A stretch of DNA of 64,000 nucleotides from Chaetoderma sp. LZ-2023a (GCA_034401795.1 CM067360.1:119224067-119288066); one strand, 5' to 3'; positions 35,640 through 48,845 are shown, counted from the stretch's first letter. Notes: generated from the letters alone by a model not told the origin. Made by a program: numbers and translations.

Positions 35640-36300
35640 CGTAATATCAGAGCGATTTCGAGTCATGGTACTGGAACAATTGCATGAGAATGCTGGTCAC
35701 TTAGCCTTAGAAAGGACGGTAGAATGGATAATGTGCAGATTCCACTGGATAGGCATACGCAACAGTGTGAAGGCATGGGTAGCACCACTTTGCACGATTG
35801 CAAACTAAGATTGTCGGTGCACCATGGGAACGAGTACCAATAGATGTGCTTGGCCCCATGAATACAACGGATAAAGGAAATAGATATGGCCTTGTATTAC
35901 AGGATTACTTTACGTAGTGGGTAGAAGCGTGTGCTGTACCAGACCACGAGGCATCTACCACGGCAGAGGGACTGGCAAGCAATGTATTTTGCCACTGTGG
36001 TATGCCGCATAAACTACACTCTGATCAAGGTAGTAATTTTGAGAGCTGGTTAATATCTCAGCTCTGCAAATTGTATCACATAGTCAAACCCGCACCACAC
36101 CATGCCATCCACAATGAGATGGCATGGTGGAAAGATTCAATCGAACACTAGTGGTAATGTTGACTAAAGAAACACACATTGACTGTCGAGATTGGGATCT
36201 ACAGCTCCCATATGTGTTCATGGCATACCGCACTTCTGTGCATTCTAGAACGGGTTATACACCTGCTAAGTTAATGCTAGGCCATGAGTTGGTTTCACCC
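35640..36300 (+). pseudogene. Gypsy integrase region
   Basis: Zinc-binding side (LHENAGHLALERTVEWIMCR), then catalytic core remnants (DVLGPMNTTDKG, LHSDQGSNFESW, and MVERFNRTLVVMLTKE). In the family it inserts the cDNA. Non-functional here. Confidence 0.8.
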
Positions 36301-37170
36301 CTGGATCTAGCCATGCCTAGAATCTCTGGGGGAATACACCCCCTGTCTATATACGTAGAACTTGTGTGACAATGGACAGAACATGCCCATGAGTTAGTAA
36401 GAGAAACAATTGCCACAATACACCAGCGTCAGAAAAACTGGCATGGCCATCGTGTACATTGAACTCCATGAGGTAGGAACAATGGTATGGGTTCGTGATA
36501 CATGACGTTCACACAATGTAAGCTGATTTACGTGCGGAAAGGTCCATATGTAGTAGTATGTAAGAAGTCGGGCATGACCAACTTCGTTCCTCGGATGGCC
36601 TGACCTCAGTCATCCACTTCCATCGGTTCAAACCATATGTCGGTGATAGCCCGGTGCCAGAGTTTGGACTGAGCAAAACACACCACAACGGGACTCAGAC
36701 AAACCTCTCTACTGAGATAGGTGCGCCCACCATCAGTCAAAAGCACCAAGGTACTAGTTCGCCTCTCCCCCTACCAACCAAGGGGGAGGCGGAAGAAGGA
36801 ACTAACGCAGAGGACGATGCCAATATATGTACTCGCCCTCTCCCTCCTCTGCACGGGACAACCCGCTCTGGAAAATCGTATCTGAAGACTTTTGCATTTC
36901 TATTGTCCAAGTGGAAGGATGGAAAAGTTGCCACACACACCCCCCCCACCCCTCCCCTACTTCGTGTTATTAGCCCCGTAATAGAGTTGCCACAAGTTCC
37001 AACACGGGATGACTCCTGCACGGTGGAACCTATAATAAATAACATAAGAGTGAATACGTTTGATGAAACCTTCGCCTGTTTTAGACAACTAAAAATCGTA
37101 CAACACGGTGCAAATCCAGACCAAACCCACAAAATACGGGACCAGGCCATCCATGTATAGAATTCCTCGT

Positions 37171-37880
37171 GTTAAACACGGCTCCATTCCCTCTCCCAGC
37201 AGCCACTGTTAGGCAGGCTGCACCACGCCCATCCCATCCATTACCCATACCCCAATGACGTTGCCATAGACCCTGTGTGTGGCACTTATCTCCATTGCTG
37301 TACACCGCCCAGACCAGCCCATACCCCAAGGAGTTACACGGAGTTCGGACATCACCGTTCCCACTTTCCTCCCACGTCCCCCGTTGTCCGAGGACCATCA
37401 TGTCTCAGCTATTGGAAATTCTGCTGTTGCAGGAAGGATGGTCCCTGGTATGGTGGCTGTTAAAATAGCTAAGCATAATCATGAGGGCAGCCTGATCTGC
37501 AGATTTTCGGCATTTTTGTTCCCAAGGCATAAGAAAAAATGACTGAGCACCAGACCGTTGTGTACTGGGAGATTATTCCTCCATTCCTATACCCTTCCTC
37601 TTTTCCCTATTCCACTTCCCACTTATACACAAGCAATCAATTAAGCAATCAACCGCCTAGCCATTTCAAACAGAAACAGTTAGTACTCAGAACTCACCTC
37701 ATTCCACACTACACAAACACGGTGAACTTATTGCTCACCAGATTCACCAGAAACAACCCTGGATCAAATTGGCATGGGCGGTGTGGCAAACTGATCATAG
37801 CCCAACGCACAGCATGATCAACATAAACTCTAACAACAAACCTTCCCTACAGCAACCACCACGTTTTACAATCACTGACT
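37171..37880. other. Spacer between two gypsy copies
   Basis: C-rich sequence, possibly the untranslated end of the first copy. I searched by eye for LTR-like repeats and a polypurine tract and found no convincing pair. Confidence 0.4.
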
Positions 37881-39965
37881 GTGGTCTACTTTGTAAAGTA
37901 TTATAAACACTTTCTGTACGGCCGCCCATTTACTCTCTATATGGATCATGCTTCCCTACACTGGCTCAGCAACCTTAACACATTTGGAGGGCCAGGTAGC
38001 CAGGGGGCAGGAATCCCTGCAGGCTTTTAACTTCAATGTTGTTCATAGACCCGGAAAACTGCATGGACATGATGACGCCTTGACCAGAATCGAGCTTGAG
38101 GATGAACCCGAGGTAGCCACCACCATGACACATACAACACAGCCATCTCCGGTGTTCCTCGAATTGTGGTGCGCAGAATTGAACACGAAGAAAGTTGCTC
38201 ATGAACAAGTAGCAGATGCGCAGACACGAAACATATATGCGTAGATCCAGGAGGGCGTACACCCTCCCCGGGAATCTGTTACACCACTATCCGCAACATC
38301 TAAGTACAACCACCAGCAGTTCGAGGAATGCCACATACAACAAGGCGTGCTCTACATTAATAACTAGCTGGTGATTCCGGAATGTTATCGTAAAACAATA
38401 TTACAACAAGTACACGATAACACCGGACATTTAGCTGTGGAATGAATGTTAACATGGATAAAACAGAGATTCCAGTGGATCGGATTTCGCGATAGTGTAA
38501 AGGCATGGGTGGCCAAATGTGTCCCATGTCAAAGACGCGCTGTTGGCCAGTACCATTCCGCACCATTGCAAGTACAGAGTGTTGGTGCACCATGGGAGTG
38601 AGCGGCTATTGATGTGCTCGGACCCTTGGATACGACAGATGAAGGACATACATACATCCTCGTATTACAAGATTACTTTACGAGGTGGGTGGAAGCATTC
38701 ACTCTGCCAGACCAAGAGGCATCCACAGTAGCAGAGGTCATGGTAAGCAATGTGTTCTGTCAGTTCAGAATGCCCTATGAGCTGCACTCAGATCAAGGAA
38801 GTAATGTTGAGAGCTGGCTGATCTCCGAGCTCTGCAAATTGTTCATATCATCAAAACGAGACCTACACCATATTATCCCTGCAGCGATGGTATGGTCGAA
38901 AGATTCAACCGCATGCTGGTGAAGATGTTGACAAAGGAAACACGCCTTGATTGTCGAGATTGGGATCTAAGACTCCCACATGTGCTCATGGCATACCGCA
39001 CTTCATAGGCCGTGAATTAGTCTTACCACTGGATCCGGCCATGCCAAGGATTCCGGGGAAGAAACAGTCACCACCTCACTACGTAGAGCTCATGCAGAAG
39101 CGGATAGAACAGACCCATGAGCTAGTGAGAGCTACTTTATCCACTGCACTCTGGCGTCAGAAAACATGGCACGACAGGCGAGTGCATGGAGATCCATATG
39201 AAGCAGGAAAACGGGTTTGGGTACACGATTCCGGATGATCTGCATACGTGCTGAGTAAACTGAGTTACAAATGGAAAGGCCCCTATGTGGTAATAGGTAA
39301 GATGTCGGACATGACCTACCATATACGCGCTTCAGATGGCCTGACCTCAGTCATCCACTTCGATCGGCTTAAACCGTGTGTCAGTGACGCTCGTACCCAG
39401 ACGGATGTCTCTGCTGAGACGAGTATTCTCGATGCTAGATTAGAGCACTGCGGTGCCAGTTCGACCCTTCTCCTACCAAGCCAGGAGTATGGTGAAGAAG
39501 CGACTAATGCTGACGACGATGATGAGATACGTACTCACCCTGTCCCTCCTCAGTGCGGGTCTACTCGATCTGGGAAGTCATATCTGAAGACTTTCTCGTT
39601 TGTTTTGTCCAAGGGGAAGGACAGAAATGTTGTTCCGCCAACCTCTTCCCACTCCCACCCACTTCATGCTATACCCCCATTATAGAGTTATCGCAAGCGG
39701 AAGCTGAGGCTTCCCCGGGCCATGCTTCTTGTGGCCTGGAACATGTAGGGAATAGCATGGAAGTGCTGAGGCCGGATGAGGCCTTCGCCCATTTTGGAGA
39801 ACAGCAAAACCGCATAACTTGGTGTGCCCGACCATGCCCCGAAATCACGCAACCACACCCCAAACAAGGTGCTCCCCACCCGTATGCCCCGCCACCGCCC
39901 CATCTCCAATGCGCGTCTCTCGTCTATACACCATGCATCCTGTCCACTTCACACTCCACTAGTCG
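37880..39965 (+). mobile_element. Partial second Ty3/gypsy copy, RNase H end to integrase tail
   Basis: Collinear with 35.16-37.0 kb of the first copy. Landmarks: FNVVHRPGKLHGHDDALTR, LQDYFTRWVEAFTLPDQEA, LHSDQGSNVESW, YKWKGPYVVIGKMSDMTYH, GLTSVIHFDRLKPCVSDA. It lacks gag, RT and most of RNase H. It is broken, with several breaks, but some blocks are better kept than in the first copy. Same family, clearly diverged, so not a fresh duplication. Confidence 0.85.
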
Positions 39966-40800
39966 TCTGTAGACCATCGCTTTTCAGATATTAGAGAGTC
40001 AGCTGTTAGAGAGGAGGCGTCATCCCGCACCATGGCAACCAACACCCACCCACCACAGGCAGTGGGCAGGGAAGCAGCCTGTTCAGCAGACTCCTGGCTC
40101 GAATCTTTCCGGTACTTAACAACTATGACAGAGTACCAACCATCGTGTAATGGGAGATGACCACTTCTCCAGTCCAAGGGCAACACTTAGCAAAACCACC
40201 CACCAATTCCCTCTGTGAACAGTCAGGACACCACACCGGACACCGACATCCAGGAGCACACAAAACACACTTACCCACAATACTGGATACGTCAATTCAG
40301 CATTGCGTGGATACTATATACATATCCAGTTATAAGGAGGATATAACAGAAACAATCAACATCCACAACAACAAGATATAGTAAGCACCTAACGTTTTAG
40401 CTACATTCCTCTTGCACAGATGCAATAAACCATCGCCACACAGCAGCCTGGACTTCCCTATAACAGTACACAACCGCCATGAACACCAGTTAACATCTTC
40501 TGCAATCACCTTCTTATCCGGTTTACGGAAAACAGATCATATGGAAAGGAGCCCAGTGCAACCATATACAGTACGCGAAACGGGAGAATTCTAGGGTTAG
40601 GGTTACCACTGAAACTTCGTCTTCCCATCAAAGCTCGACACAAGGGAAGATCAAGCACTAGGCTATTTTCATGTTGCAAACCAAATTTTGCTGTTTTCTT
40701 ATTATCAATGTATCACTTCTATTATATATGACTTTGCCAGGAAAGTTATGAAGAGCTAGGAAAAATTAGATTAGGTTAGGCAGTCCGCACCGCCATTAAC
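39966..40800. other. Unassigned DNA after the gypsy copy
   Basis: Possibly includes the 3' untranslated end of the gypsy copy. Contains a short telomere-like motif (listed separately). No gene recognised. Confidence 0.4.
40592..40605 (+). repeat. Short telomere-like repeat
   Basis: TAGGGTTAGGGTTA, a little over two units of the animal telomere repeat. Too short to claim a telomere or fusion site. Confidence 0.6.
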
Positions 40801-40813
40801 ATGTGGAAATAAG

Positions 40814-41053
40814 ATGTCACTTGTCGAGGACCTTGCCCTGTCCAACAGTTCAGAAGACTCAGCCCCAGCACCATCCAGAAAGAAATATCCGTGTTTAGCA
40901 TTTCAGCTCAGTGGAAAGCCATGTAGGCACGCCTTCTCTTGCAATTCGGGTTTGACGCTGCATGTTAATCATGACCATGTTATGCAGAGAGCTTTTTGTA
41001 TGGACTCCAAATACCTTTATACCACTACCGGTTATGGTGTGCACACGCGTTGA
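40814..41053 (+). CDS. Small zinc-finger-like protein, 79 aa, probably partial
   Basis: ATG at 40814. After an acidic, Ser-rich start, residues 24-55 include KKYPCLAFQLSGKPCRHAFS and then a Cys-His spacing C-x9-C-x12-H-x4-H ending LTLHVNHDH. The x12 and H-x4-H parts fit a C2H2 finger; the nine-residue first loop is longer than usual. No second domain follows before the stop. It might be the first exon of a host gene, the N-terminus of a transposon protein, or a remnant. The downstream Thr/Ala-rich stretch on the same strand may be related. Confidence 0.45.
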   Translation: MSLVEDLALSNSSEDSAPAPSRKKYPCLAFQLSGKPCRHAFSCNSGLTLHVNHDHVMQRAFCMDSKYLYTTTGYGVHTR

Positions 41054-41159
41054 TGGATAAACAATGTGCGCTTGTGGGTACATTACAGACTGATGAACAA
41101 AGTGAAAACGTTGAAGTGCTAGGTGCTCGTTTCTAAACTAGAATTCCTATTAATGTGCT

Positions 41160-41980
41160 TCCTATGACGAGGATGGAAAAAACTACATGTACGAAACAGC
41201 GACAATCAGACTTCCAACACTATCGACCAGCAACAGTAACCACTGCATCCGCAACACAGCACGCCTTGAGTCACTACGCCACCATAGCCACCATCATGAC
41301 GGACCCGACAGCATCATCAGCACCGGCAGCGACGGTACCATAACCACCTGCAGTTTCCAAATCCGGCAACACAGTCACAGCAATGCCACCATCCGCATCA
41401 CCCACGTCATCAGCACCAGCATCCGCATCCGTAATCGGCTGGCCCATTTCAGTAGTTAGTATGACATCCACGCAGAACCTGTGTTACAGGACATTTTGGA
41501 TAGATCTATGTCTTCTTGTAGCCTCTTCATTGACGATGAGATCAGCCTTACTGAAGCGATCCCGGCCACCACACCATGGACCAGCATCACCGCACACCCA
41601 TACAGCAGTACACCAACTGATCCAGCCATACGGAAGATAACATCACCAAACCATCCTTATGCCGGGAAGAAACATATAGCTCATTCACAAGAAATCTGCA
41701 CCATGCCAAGGACAACCGCAAGTAAACTTCTGAAGTCCACGAAGATCCGGAAGCTATCAGCCAGCACCGCATCCGCCACAGCATCAGCCGCAGCATCCAG
41801 GATGAGAACACTATTCCGGTGACTGCTAATCCGACTCACAGCACTCATCCCGCCAGCAGCACGAACCACACCGACCACGTCCACAACGACAGTGATGTCA
41901 GCAGTCACCTCACCACCGCCACTTCGCACGTCACCAGTCATCATTTCCGGCACCACCAGCGCTTCTATGGGCACATCTAT
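41160..41980. repeat. Low-complexity CA/CCG/CAT-rich stretch
   Basis: Plus strand is full of CACC, GCATC, CAGC and CCGCA words without a fixed period. All frames read as Ala/Thr/Ser/His-rich (plus) or Val/Asp/Ala-rich (minus), for example DAAADAVADAVLAD. It resembles a decayed coding microsatellite. No convincing gene. Confidence 0.55.
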
Positions 41981-42715
41981 ATATACATGTCTATGTGCAT
42001 CCCTTTTTTACCTGGGATGCACACTGTAATTAAAATAATCTGTGATACCCTTGTCGGGTATAGTTACATGATTATATATGACCCGTATACATTTTTGTAA
42101 TTGTGGTACGTTGGAGCTTGGATGTTCTCTGTGGAAAAATAATTATCCGCACCAAAGAGAACACCCATGCGAGCTATTGTTTAGAGATCATTGTCTGAAT
42201 ACGTTTATAAAGCACCCACCATAACATTAAAAATACAAAAAAAAGAAAATCCCTGGAATAATAATTCCAGATCAAAAATCAAATTCAATGGTATGCCTCC
42301 TTCCCAAACTCTTTCACACCCTATGTGCTCTGTCTTATGAACATGCGTCTTTTGCGTCACTCTCCTCTTGGCTACGCACGTACTCGGGAAGTCTATATAA
42401 TTCCTGCCTAGCACACCCCTGTGTGCTCGATCCCCCATGCATGATCGGTTGCCACGGGTGTTAAACTAGGAGTGGGTGGTGTAGCGTGGACCGACCGGAT
42501 GAGTACTGACTGTCCCAGCAAAGCTGGGTACGGAACGGCCACTCTGTAGGATAGTACACATAGATAACCCTTATGAGAGAGGTTTCTCGTCAAAACCGTC
42601 CAACAAAACGCATCGTGAGCATGTGAGCGAGTCAGAGCTTTCCTGACAACACGTCTCGGAATCGGAAGCGAGTGCATGCCTATAATGTACCGATAGGTGC
42701 TCGCAAATGCTTATA
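41981..42715. other. Unassigned DNA
   Basis: No gene recognised. 42.4-42.7 kb may be part of the adjacent minus-strand retroelement, but I see no domain. Confidence 0.4.
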
Positions 42716-42719
42716 ATTC

Positions 42720-45003
42720 ATCCTCAGTATCGAAAATCAACACAAAATCATAGAGGCCCGTCATGTTTAGGAACCAACACGATTGACGATGACCAGGGAG
42801 AACTTAATCTTTCAATGACATTTCGAGCCTCCATATCTTTCAACTGACGGTTAACTCCGTCCCGAAGTCCAAATAGAGTATGTCACAATTTATACGCAAC
42901 CGGCAAGTTATCAGCTATATGTAGTTCAAAAGTAGTAAGCGAGGTGCGGCCCACCTCATTGTCGCAATTAGCAATAACAAACCGAAAATCAGAAAGTAAC
43001 TGCCTAATTTTACATTTGTGGTGTTCCGAAATATTGCTGTCGGAAAGGTCTATATTGGCAGGGCCTGCTTTATGCGCAAACCGCCTATCCATAGTATTGT
43101 AATCAAGTACTTCGACCGGAGAAAACTGCCCTAACACTGTCGCAGAACATAACCTTTTTCGGCATTATCATTATTTACAACTAAGACAGGTAATTCATTA
43201 AGTCTACCATGTTTAACTAGCTGAGACTAAAACGCAAGGTTGCCTTGATTTAAGTAGAGTGTTTTGGCTCAAACATTACGTCTTGAAAGCCATTTCCAAA
43301 ATATTGCGCCGCTGCTATTATACTTGTCACAGATGTTGCGGAAACTATGATATCTCTAATTAATTGAATCCATACAGATGAGCTAAGGAAACCCTTACAT
43401 CTCCTTTCCAGCGCCACTACGGTGTCATTCAATATTAATTGCCCTCGGCGAAAGTTGACAGTATAACTGTCAGAATTGCTAAGTGCATCTGTACCTAATA
43501 TCGCCGAAAAACTCAAAATTGTAATCTCTAAGATCGCAGCATTGTGGATTTTGAGTGTATCACCAATTTGAACATCGCTGGCGCACTCCCCCAAACAGAA
43601 CAATTTTTAATTGTTAGCCGCAGAAGGTCTATGGTTAGTTGGATTCAACGATACTTTGTTTACACCAGGTAGTTGCAAACTACCACATGTCACTTCGGAA
43701 CCTGTGTCGACCAACCACTGCCACTGAATCTTGCCCACCTTCCCAGAAACATGTAAGGCTGTTTCATCCACAGATTTATCATGCTGCTGGCCACCATTAA
43801 TTCGACGAGCATGAGAATAATTAATTTGTGCGGATGAACACTCACAAGCAAAATGCCCCCAGCTCTTACAATAATAAAATTGAATTTATGTCTTCTCTAA
43901 TGTGTTAGTGGGCCTAGACATGCTAGATGGAACAACATGGCTTATCCGCCCACCGTTGCTTTGCCAGGGTGATATATGGCCCCTCCCATGAGAAAAACTG
44001 GAGCCGGAAAATATAGTATTTGCCCCCTACAATTCTGCGCTGTGTGACCAGATCTTTGGCAATTCCACCATGTAATTAGGTTGTTTTGAATCTGCCTACT
44101 GGGCCCTTTTGCCATTTGGTAGTCTTGTTTTAGCAACTTGTGACCACCCATTGCCGTGGCTTCCGGTGCCAAACCCTCATGAGTTTGTTTAAGCAGTAAA
44201 CTACTTAACATCTCTTTAATTTCAGTGGCCTCTTGCTTTAGGGAATGATATTTGTTATCATGATCAGGCAAAGATTGAATATTAAATATACTTGAGGCAT
44301 TAACATTCCGCAATACATCCTCTATTTCATTAGCGTTAGTAGCTAAATTGGCAAGGGTTGATCTGCAAAATCAAGCTGTAATTTGCTCGAGATATTAGGG
44401 GGAACACCTCCCAAAACTGTCTCTTAATATTCTCTACATATGTTTTTGCCAATAGATCAGCTGACTCAATGGTATAGGCTCGCCGGTACGGTTTCTCTAA
44501 GATTAAGGCATACACAGAAAATGATTCTCCTGGCTGACTCTTACGGGAGAGAAAATCATGCTCACTGACTTGAACACTAGCTGCATGCTCATTTAACAAT
44601 GCTGCTTTAAGTTCCTCCCACGAGTGTCTCTGTTTTCTGATAGAGTAAACAGAAAGTCTAACTTATTGTCTGGAAGACCCTTCACGGCATTGTCAGCTAT
44701 TTTCAGAAGTCCCCACTCTAAGTATCCAGTGTCGAATGTCTTCCTCATCTTTCCATAGAAGTTTACATCTGCCTTCCGCCGTTACATTAACAGTTTCAAA
44801 GATAATTGATCGTGGGTTCAACGACAAACTCACTGCCACCAGTGAAACAATTAGAATGATATAAAGACTCGCCGAAAGTCGAGTCACACTCCAAAAATGC
44901 GGTCCCGTATCTGGAATCTTGGCCGTTCGAGCAGGACCCTGTCGACGGAGCTGTGGGAACTGGTTTCCATGACGCGAATGCTGATTCTGGGCTTTGCCGT
45001 TCA
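42720..45003 (-). mobile_element. Minus-strand Ty3/gypsy fossil, gag to start of RT
   Basis: Parts on the minus strand, in order: gag (about 45.0-43.95 kb, with SRKSQPGESFSVYALILEK and a zinc-knuckle-like CQRSGHTAQNC), protease side (about 43.6-43.25 kb, ending AILGTDALSNSD), and the pre-RT to first RT block (43.14-42.72 kb; IDLSDSNISEHHKCKIRQLL). The rest of pol is absent. It is a different family from the plus-strand copies. Broken, with several breaks, and truncated. Old. Confidence 0.8.
43942..44600 (-). pseudogene. Gypsy gag region (minus-strand element)
   Basis: Contains a capsid-like block (PGESFSVYALILEKPYRRAY) and a nucleocapsid-like knuckle (CQRSGHTAQNC). In the family, Gag forms the particle that packages element RNA. 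Non-functional here. Confidence 0.7.
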
Positions 45004-45009
45004 TACATT

Positions 45010-47190
45010 ATTTACATACTGTATACTGCAAGCACAATACGGGTGCACTTAATAATGAACTACAGCCCAAACGAAATCTACTGAGAGGACTTTTCAACTC
45101 GACACGTATCACACAACTAACAGTGTGTCTTCGTAGGCAAGGTAACATCAAACTCGAGAATCTCGTGTCCAAATCTCCCCATTCCAAATGTGAGCCTGGA
45201 TACGAATTTATCCTGTTACAATACATCCAGAGAATCATAAACCAAGTATCTAAAACATGATTCTGGCATGTCAGTGGGCTAGAATTAAAAAAAAATGTCC
45301 ATATATTGTCTTGATTTTGGACTCTATCGCCAAGGGAAGGATGTAACAAGGAGCTTCATTTGTAAATGGAATACTTGAAGTGTGCATATCTCGAGTAGGT
45401 TAAACTGGCAGCAACCATACCTCCCCACTGTGCTGAGATCGACCATCAATATAGCAAATGGACTTTACATCGTGGTCAATGAAGCATTGCGATGCCATGG
45501 CGGTGATCTATCTGCAAATAAGTTGACACCATCCTGATTCTGTTTAAAAGCAGGTCATGAATTATAAATCGTACGGAGATATGTAATAGCAAGTCAATGT
45601 GGACTTTTCGTCGCTTGATCTCATATATCTTTTGTGAACATGACACCGCGGTTATAGTTTATACAATATTGATACACTACCAATCACCTTGACTCAGGCT
45701 AACTCCCACTACAACATAGCTCTCTCTTAGAGTGGATTAAGGAATATACTAACATTTATAAGTCAGTTATTGTTACATATATTCTGGGAGTATGCGTTCA
45801 TTTCCAATTCCTCAATTGCTGAAGACATCCAGGTCAGCAAGAGCAACCACGTTTAGCATCATAATGACACGGCTAGGACCTATGTTGTCGATCATGGCAC
45901 ACAATATTCGCAATATGCTTTGCTTTGCATTCGAGTAATAGTAGCAAAGGTAAGTGTGACATAGTGTGTGAACTAAGAGCCGCTATCAGCGAAATACCAT
46001 CTTGCTGACACTTGCATATTCAGTATTACCGATTCATACATGCAATAATCTGACGCACAGCTATCTCGACAACGATACTTTTATAATTTAACCAATGATA
46101 TGGAAGATCGATTGATGCTCCATGCCCGAGTGTTTGACGACCTTAGGTAATCGCCTGAATAACAGACAGACTCATATTTAGTAGTATCGGGATATTCTTA
46201 GGGTGAGCAATTGTTCATATGAAACAACCAGCTACGTTATATGCCTAGAGTAACTCAATCCCTGCCAGGGCAGGATATCTATTAACCATACCCCTTAAAG
46301 AATGGAAAGCTGAAAATAAATAGACAACGTAAATCCAATACATACTGGTTAAGATTAAGTCAGCATGTCTTCGAGCTATGACTCTGCAAATACGTCACAC
46401 AGATAAGTCTGTGTTGAAGATGGCCATTTAGTATTTAAAATTGATTACTCTTCCCAAGCTCACAAGAAAACAGAAATCGCATTGGAGTGCAACGCGTAAA
46501 CCAAACTGTTTAAGCTGACTTTTGCTAACCTACTTTTCTCCACGATGCACACCAGTCTCCTGGTTACAAACACACCTCTGGTCACAAACGTATTCCTCAT
46601 GTTTAATATTGGAACACTGGCACAATTAGCCTACATATACCAGCTACTCCATGAGCTGACACATCACACGTTGAACATAGTGTGTATCATCAGCTGGCGT
46701 ACACGGTTAGAGAGGGCTCATTTGTATTGCATAAATAACGTACATGCCCGTTTGTTCCTACGTCTAAGTATTGCATTCACACAGAAGACTACTCAACGAC
46801 CATACATGGACCACCAATAAAATGCATTCAAAATGGCAATTAGGTTAAATATGCTCTACACGATGCCCATACGTAGTAATAGCTTTAGGCAAAATTAATG
46901 TTCACAGTGTATTTCAAATTAGTATCACATTACAGAACCGAAAATTATAATAAAAATGGACGACGCATTGTGTCCAGCCAAGTAAAGTAGCTACGGTTTC
47001 TTTTTATATTGTCACATCTATTAACTTGTAATGGAATGAAGGGCATCCATTAGCATTTCGTACATTCTTTTTTAAATACGTGTTGCTTTCAATAACTTGT
47101 AATTTGATTTAAATGCTGTCCTCATTACTCTGTACTTACTAGCGTGGATTCTGTATGCGTTTTCAATTAGCAAACATTCAATAAACTAGA
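45010..47190. other. Unassigned intergenic DNA
   Basis: AT-rich DNA, with one 91-codon hydrophobic frame at 46545-46820 that has no recognisable domain. No RNA gene or element recognised. Confidence 0.45.
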
Positions 47191-47199
47191 TCAATGGAG

Positions 47200-47634
47200 G
47201 AATCCAGTTTTAGTTATTCCACTCCCATCTATAGTTAAGCTCCACCCACGCATTGCCCGTTTTGAGACCAAAAGATCTCTGCACTCTCGGAATCCTATTT
47301 CCAGAACACAGTACAGGTAAGCTACTGGATATGTTGAAACACATTTGGCTGGGTGCTATTGCTGACTATGGCAGCAACAGCCTGCAGTCTAAGTAGTTTC
47401 AAAATATGCAGCAGAATGTACATTAAATAGTAAAGACATACAATTTGTCAAACTCGATGGACTAATACCCGTTCATAATAGACTAAATCGAGTCGAGTCC
47501 ACCTCGACAAACTATTAAGTATTTATAATATACTAAATCCAGTCGAGTTATTCATGACGTAATATATTATGGCGTCATCCTGCAGATGACGTAGTTAATT
47601 ATGCCGTCATATGATTGGCTGCGAAACTGGATTC
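47200..47634 (+). repeat. FB-1 miniature element, copy M (both ends visible)
   Basis: The best-bounded copy: starts GAATCCAGTTTTAG and ends GCGAAACTGGATTC, giving perfect 11-bp terminal inverted repeats (GAATCCAGTTT). Inside are TAGTTAAGCTCCACCCACGC, TACAGGTAAGCTACTGG, the GGCTGGGTGCTATTGCTG/CAGCAACAGCC hairpin core and AAAGACATACAATTTGTC. An extra internal duplication around CTAAATCGAGTCGAG explains its greater length. The TGACG boxes are decayed. Confidence 0.8.
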
Positions 47635-47639
47635 ATCAG

Positions 47640-48845
47640 TTTACTCAGCCACCGGGAGAGAGCCGACATAATATACATTACACGCTGCATGACTATGCTA
47701 ATAATGATAGCTATCCTCTATTGTATGAGTATTCTAATTACGTACCCCACTGTGGATGTAGATCTCAGCTACATATTTGCGTAACGTCGGCTTATATTAT
47801 ATTCGATTGTAACAGGAGAATAGTATATTCATGCAGTTCAAGGATCACTCTATCAAAACATGGTCGAAGTGTGTGTGAAGCTTAGCTAGAGATGAGCGGG
47901 GAGCAGTTAAAACTGGAAAAGTCAATTTATGGCCACATTCACGTAACCCCTGTTGCAATTAGCAGAGGTCCACTGTTTAAAATGAGTGTTACTCTTTGGA
48001 AAGTGTATTTTACTAAACGTAAGCAACTTGTATCAAGTGCCTACTATGTTCTATCGGTTGGCACTGATAGAATTCCAACATATTTAATATGTATGAATTA
48101 AGCTCGTGTCAGACCGAGTTCTTAATGTGGTCGCTCTGATGTGTGCACAGGCGAAGTATATATGGTCAACATCCGTCACCACAGAATTCCACTGCGGATC
48201 AGAACACAAACTCCTGTAAGCATAACCATTAATTTAGGATGTTTATCCTGCGGCGTTGGTATCGTGGAAGCATATCATGCTCGGCGCTGTCAGTTATGGT
48301 GTCGATTCCCCGTCAGCTGTTCTTCAAGTAAACGTGTTCAATTTTGCATTGGTCCGGCATCAGTTTGTTTGGACTGATTGTCTAGAGAGTCTTAATTCAC
48401 ATGCGTGAATCGGCCAACTATATGGCGTAGTTATTCCTACGTGGGTAAAACGAAGCTCTCAATACCAGGAACAAGACAACATGAGTTAGAGATATGTTAG
48501 GAACAAGACGACAGAATTCAGAAATATGTTTCACGGCTTTCCTGATTCTTAGATTATGTACAATCAAAACTGTTTGCAAGATGCGTGTTTCATTACACGC
48601 GTGGGGTTGGGGTGGGTGTGGTTGCGAAAGACGTGGGCGAATGTAATGCAGCTCATCTGCTAATGCAAATATCGTTGGGGTGGGGCCAACTGATGGCTTG
48701 GGCATACGGTATATTAGGTAACCACAATCACGTGCACCCCTCGCCACAGTGCATTCGTGGTTTATGACAGTGTTGCCTGTATATGTATCCACTTGTATTT
48801 CCTTAAACTGTGCTGATGGAGAAACCCATTACATAATGAACCTTT
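47640..48845. other. Unassigned intergenic DNA
   Basis: Several frames of 60-124 codons, none with a domain. No element recognised. Confidence 0.45.

Larger units (their letters stand above)
33420..37170 (+). mobile_element. Ty3/gypsy LTR retrotransposon fossil, pol side
   Basis: Parts in order: protease-to-RT linker (about 33.6-33.9 kb), reverse transcriptase (about 33.9-34.9 kb; KKEDGSLWFCIDYHCLND, MPYGLCNAPGTFEW), RNase H (about 34.97-35.33 kb; ILDTDASAYG, HRPGKLHG), integrase with zinc-binding region and core (about 35.65-36.3 kb), and a C-terminal Pro/Ser-rich tail (to 37.16 kb). It is broken, with perhaps ten or so breaks. No LTR pair was found. It is probably the right half of the element whose gag is at 18.35-20.4 kb. 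Old. Confidence 0.85.

Noticed and set aside
37171-40000. LTR pairs for the plus-strand gypsy copies
   Set aside because: Inspection by eye found no convincing long direct repeat. I therefore give no LTR coordinates or LTR-based age.
40592-40605. Interstitial telomere or chromosome-fusion site
   Set aside because: Only about two TAGGGT units, which is expected by chance or from an element end.
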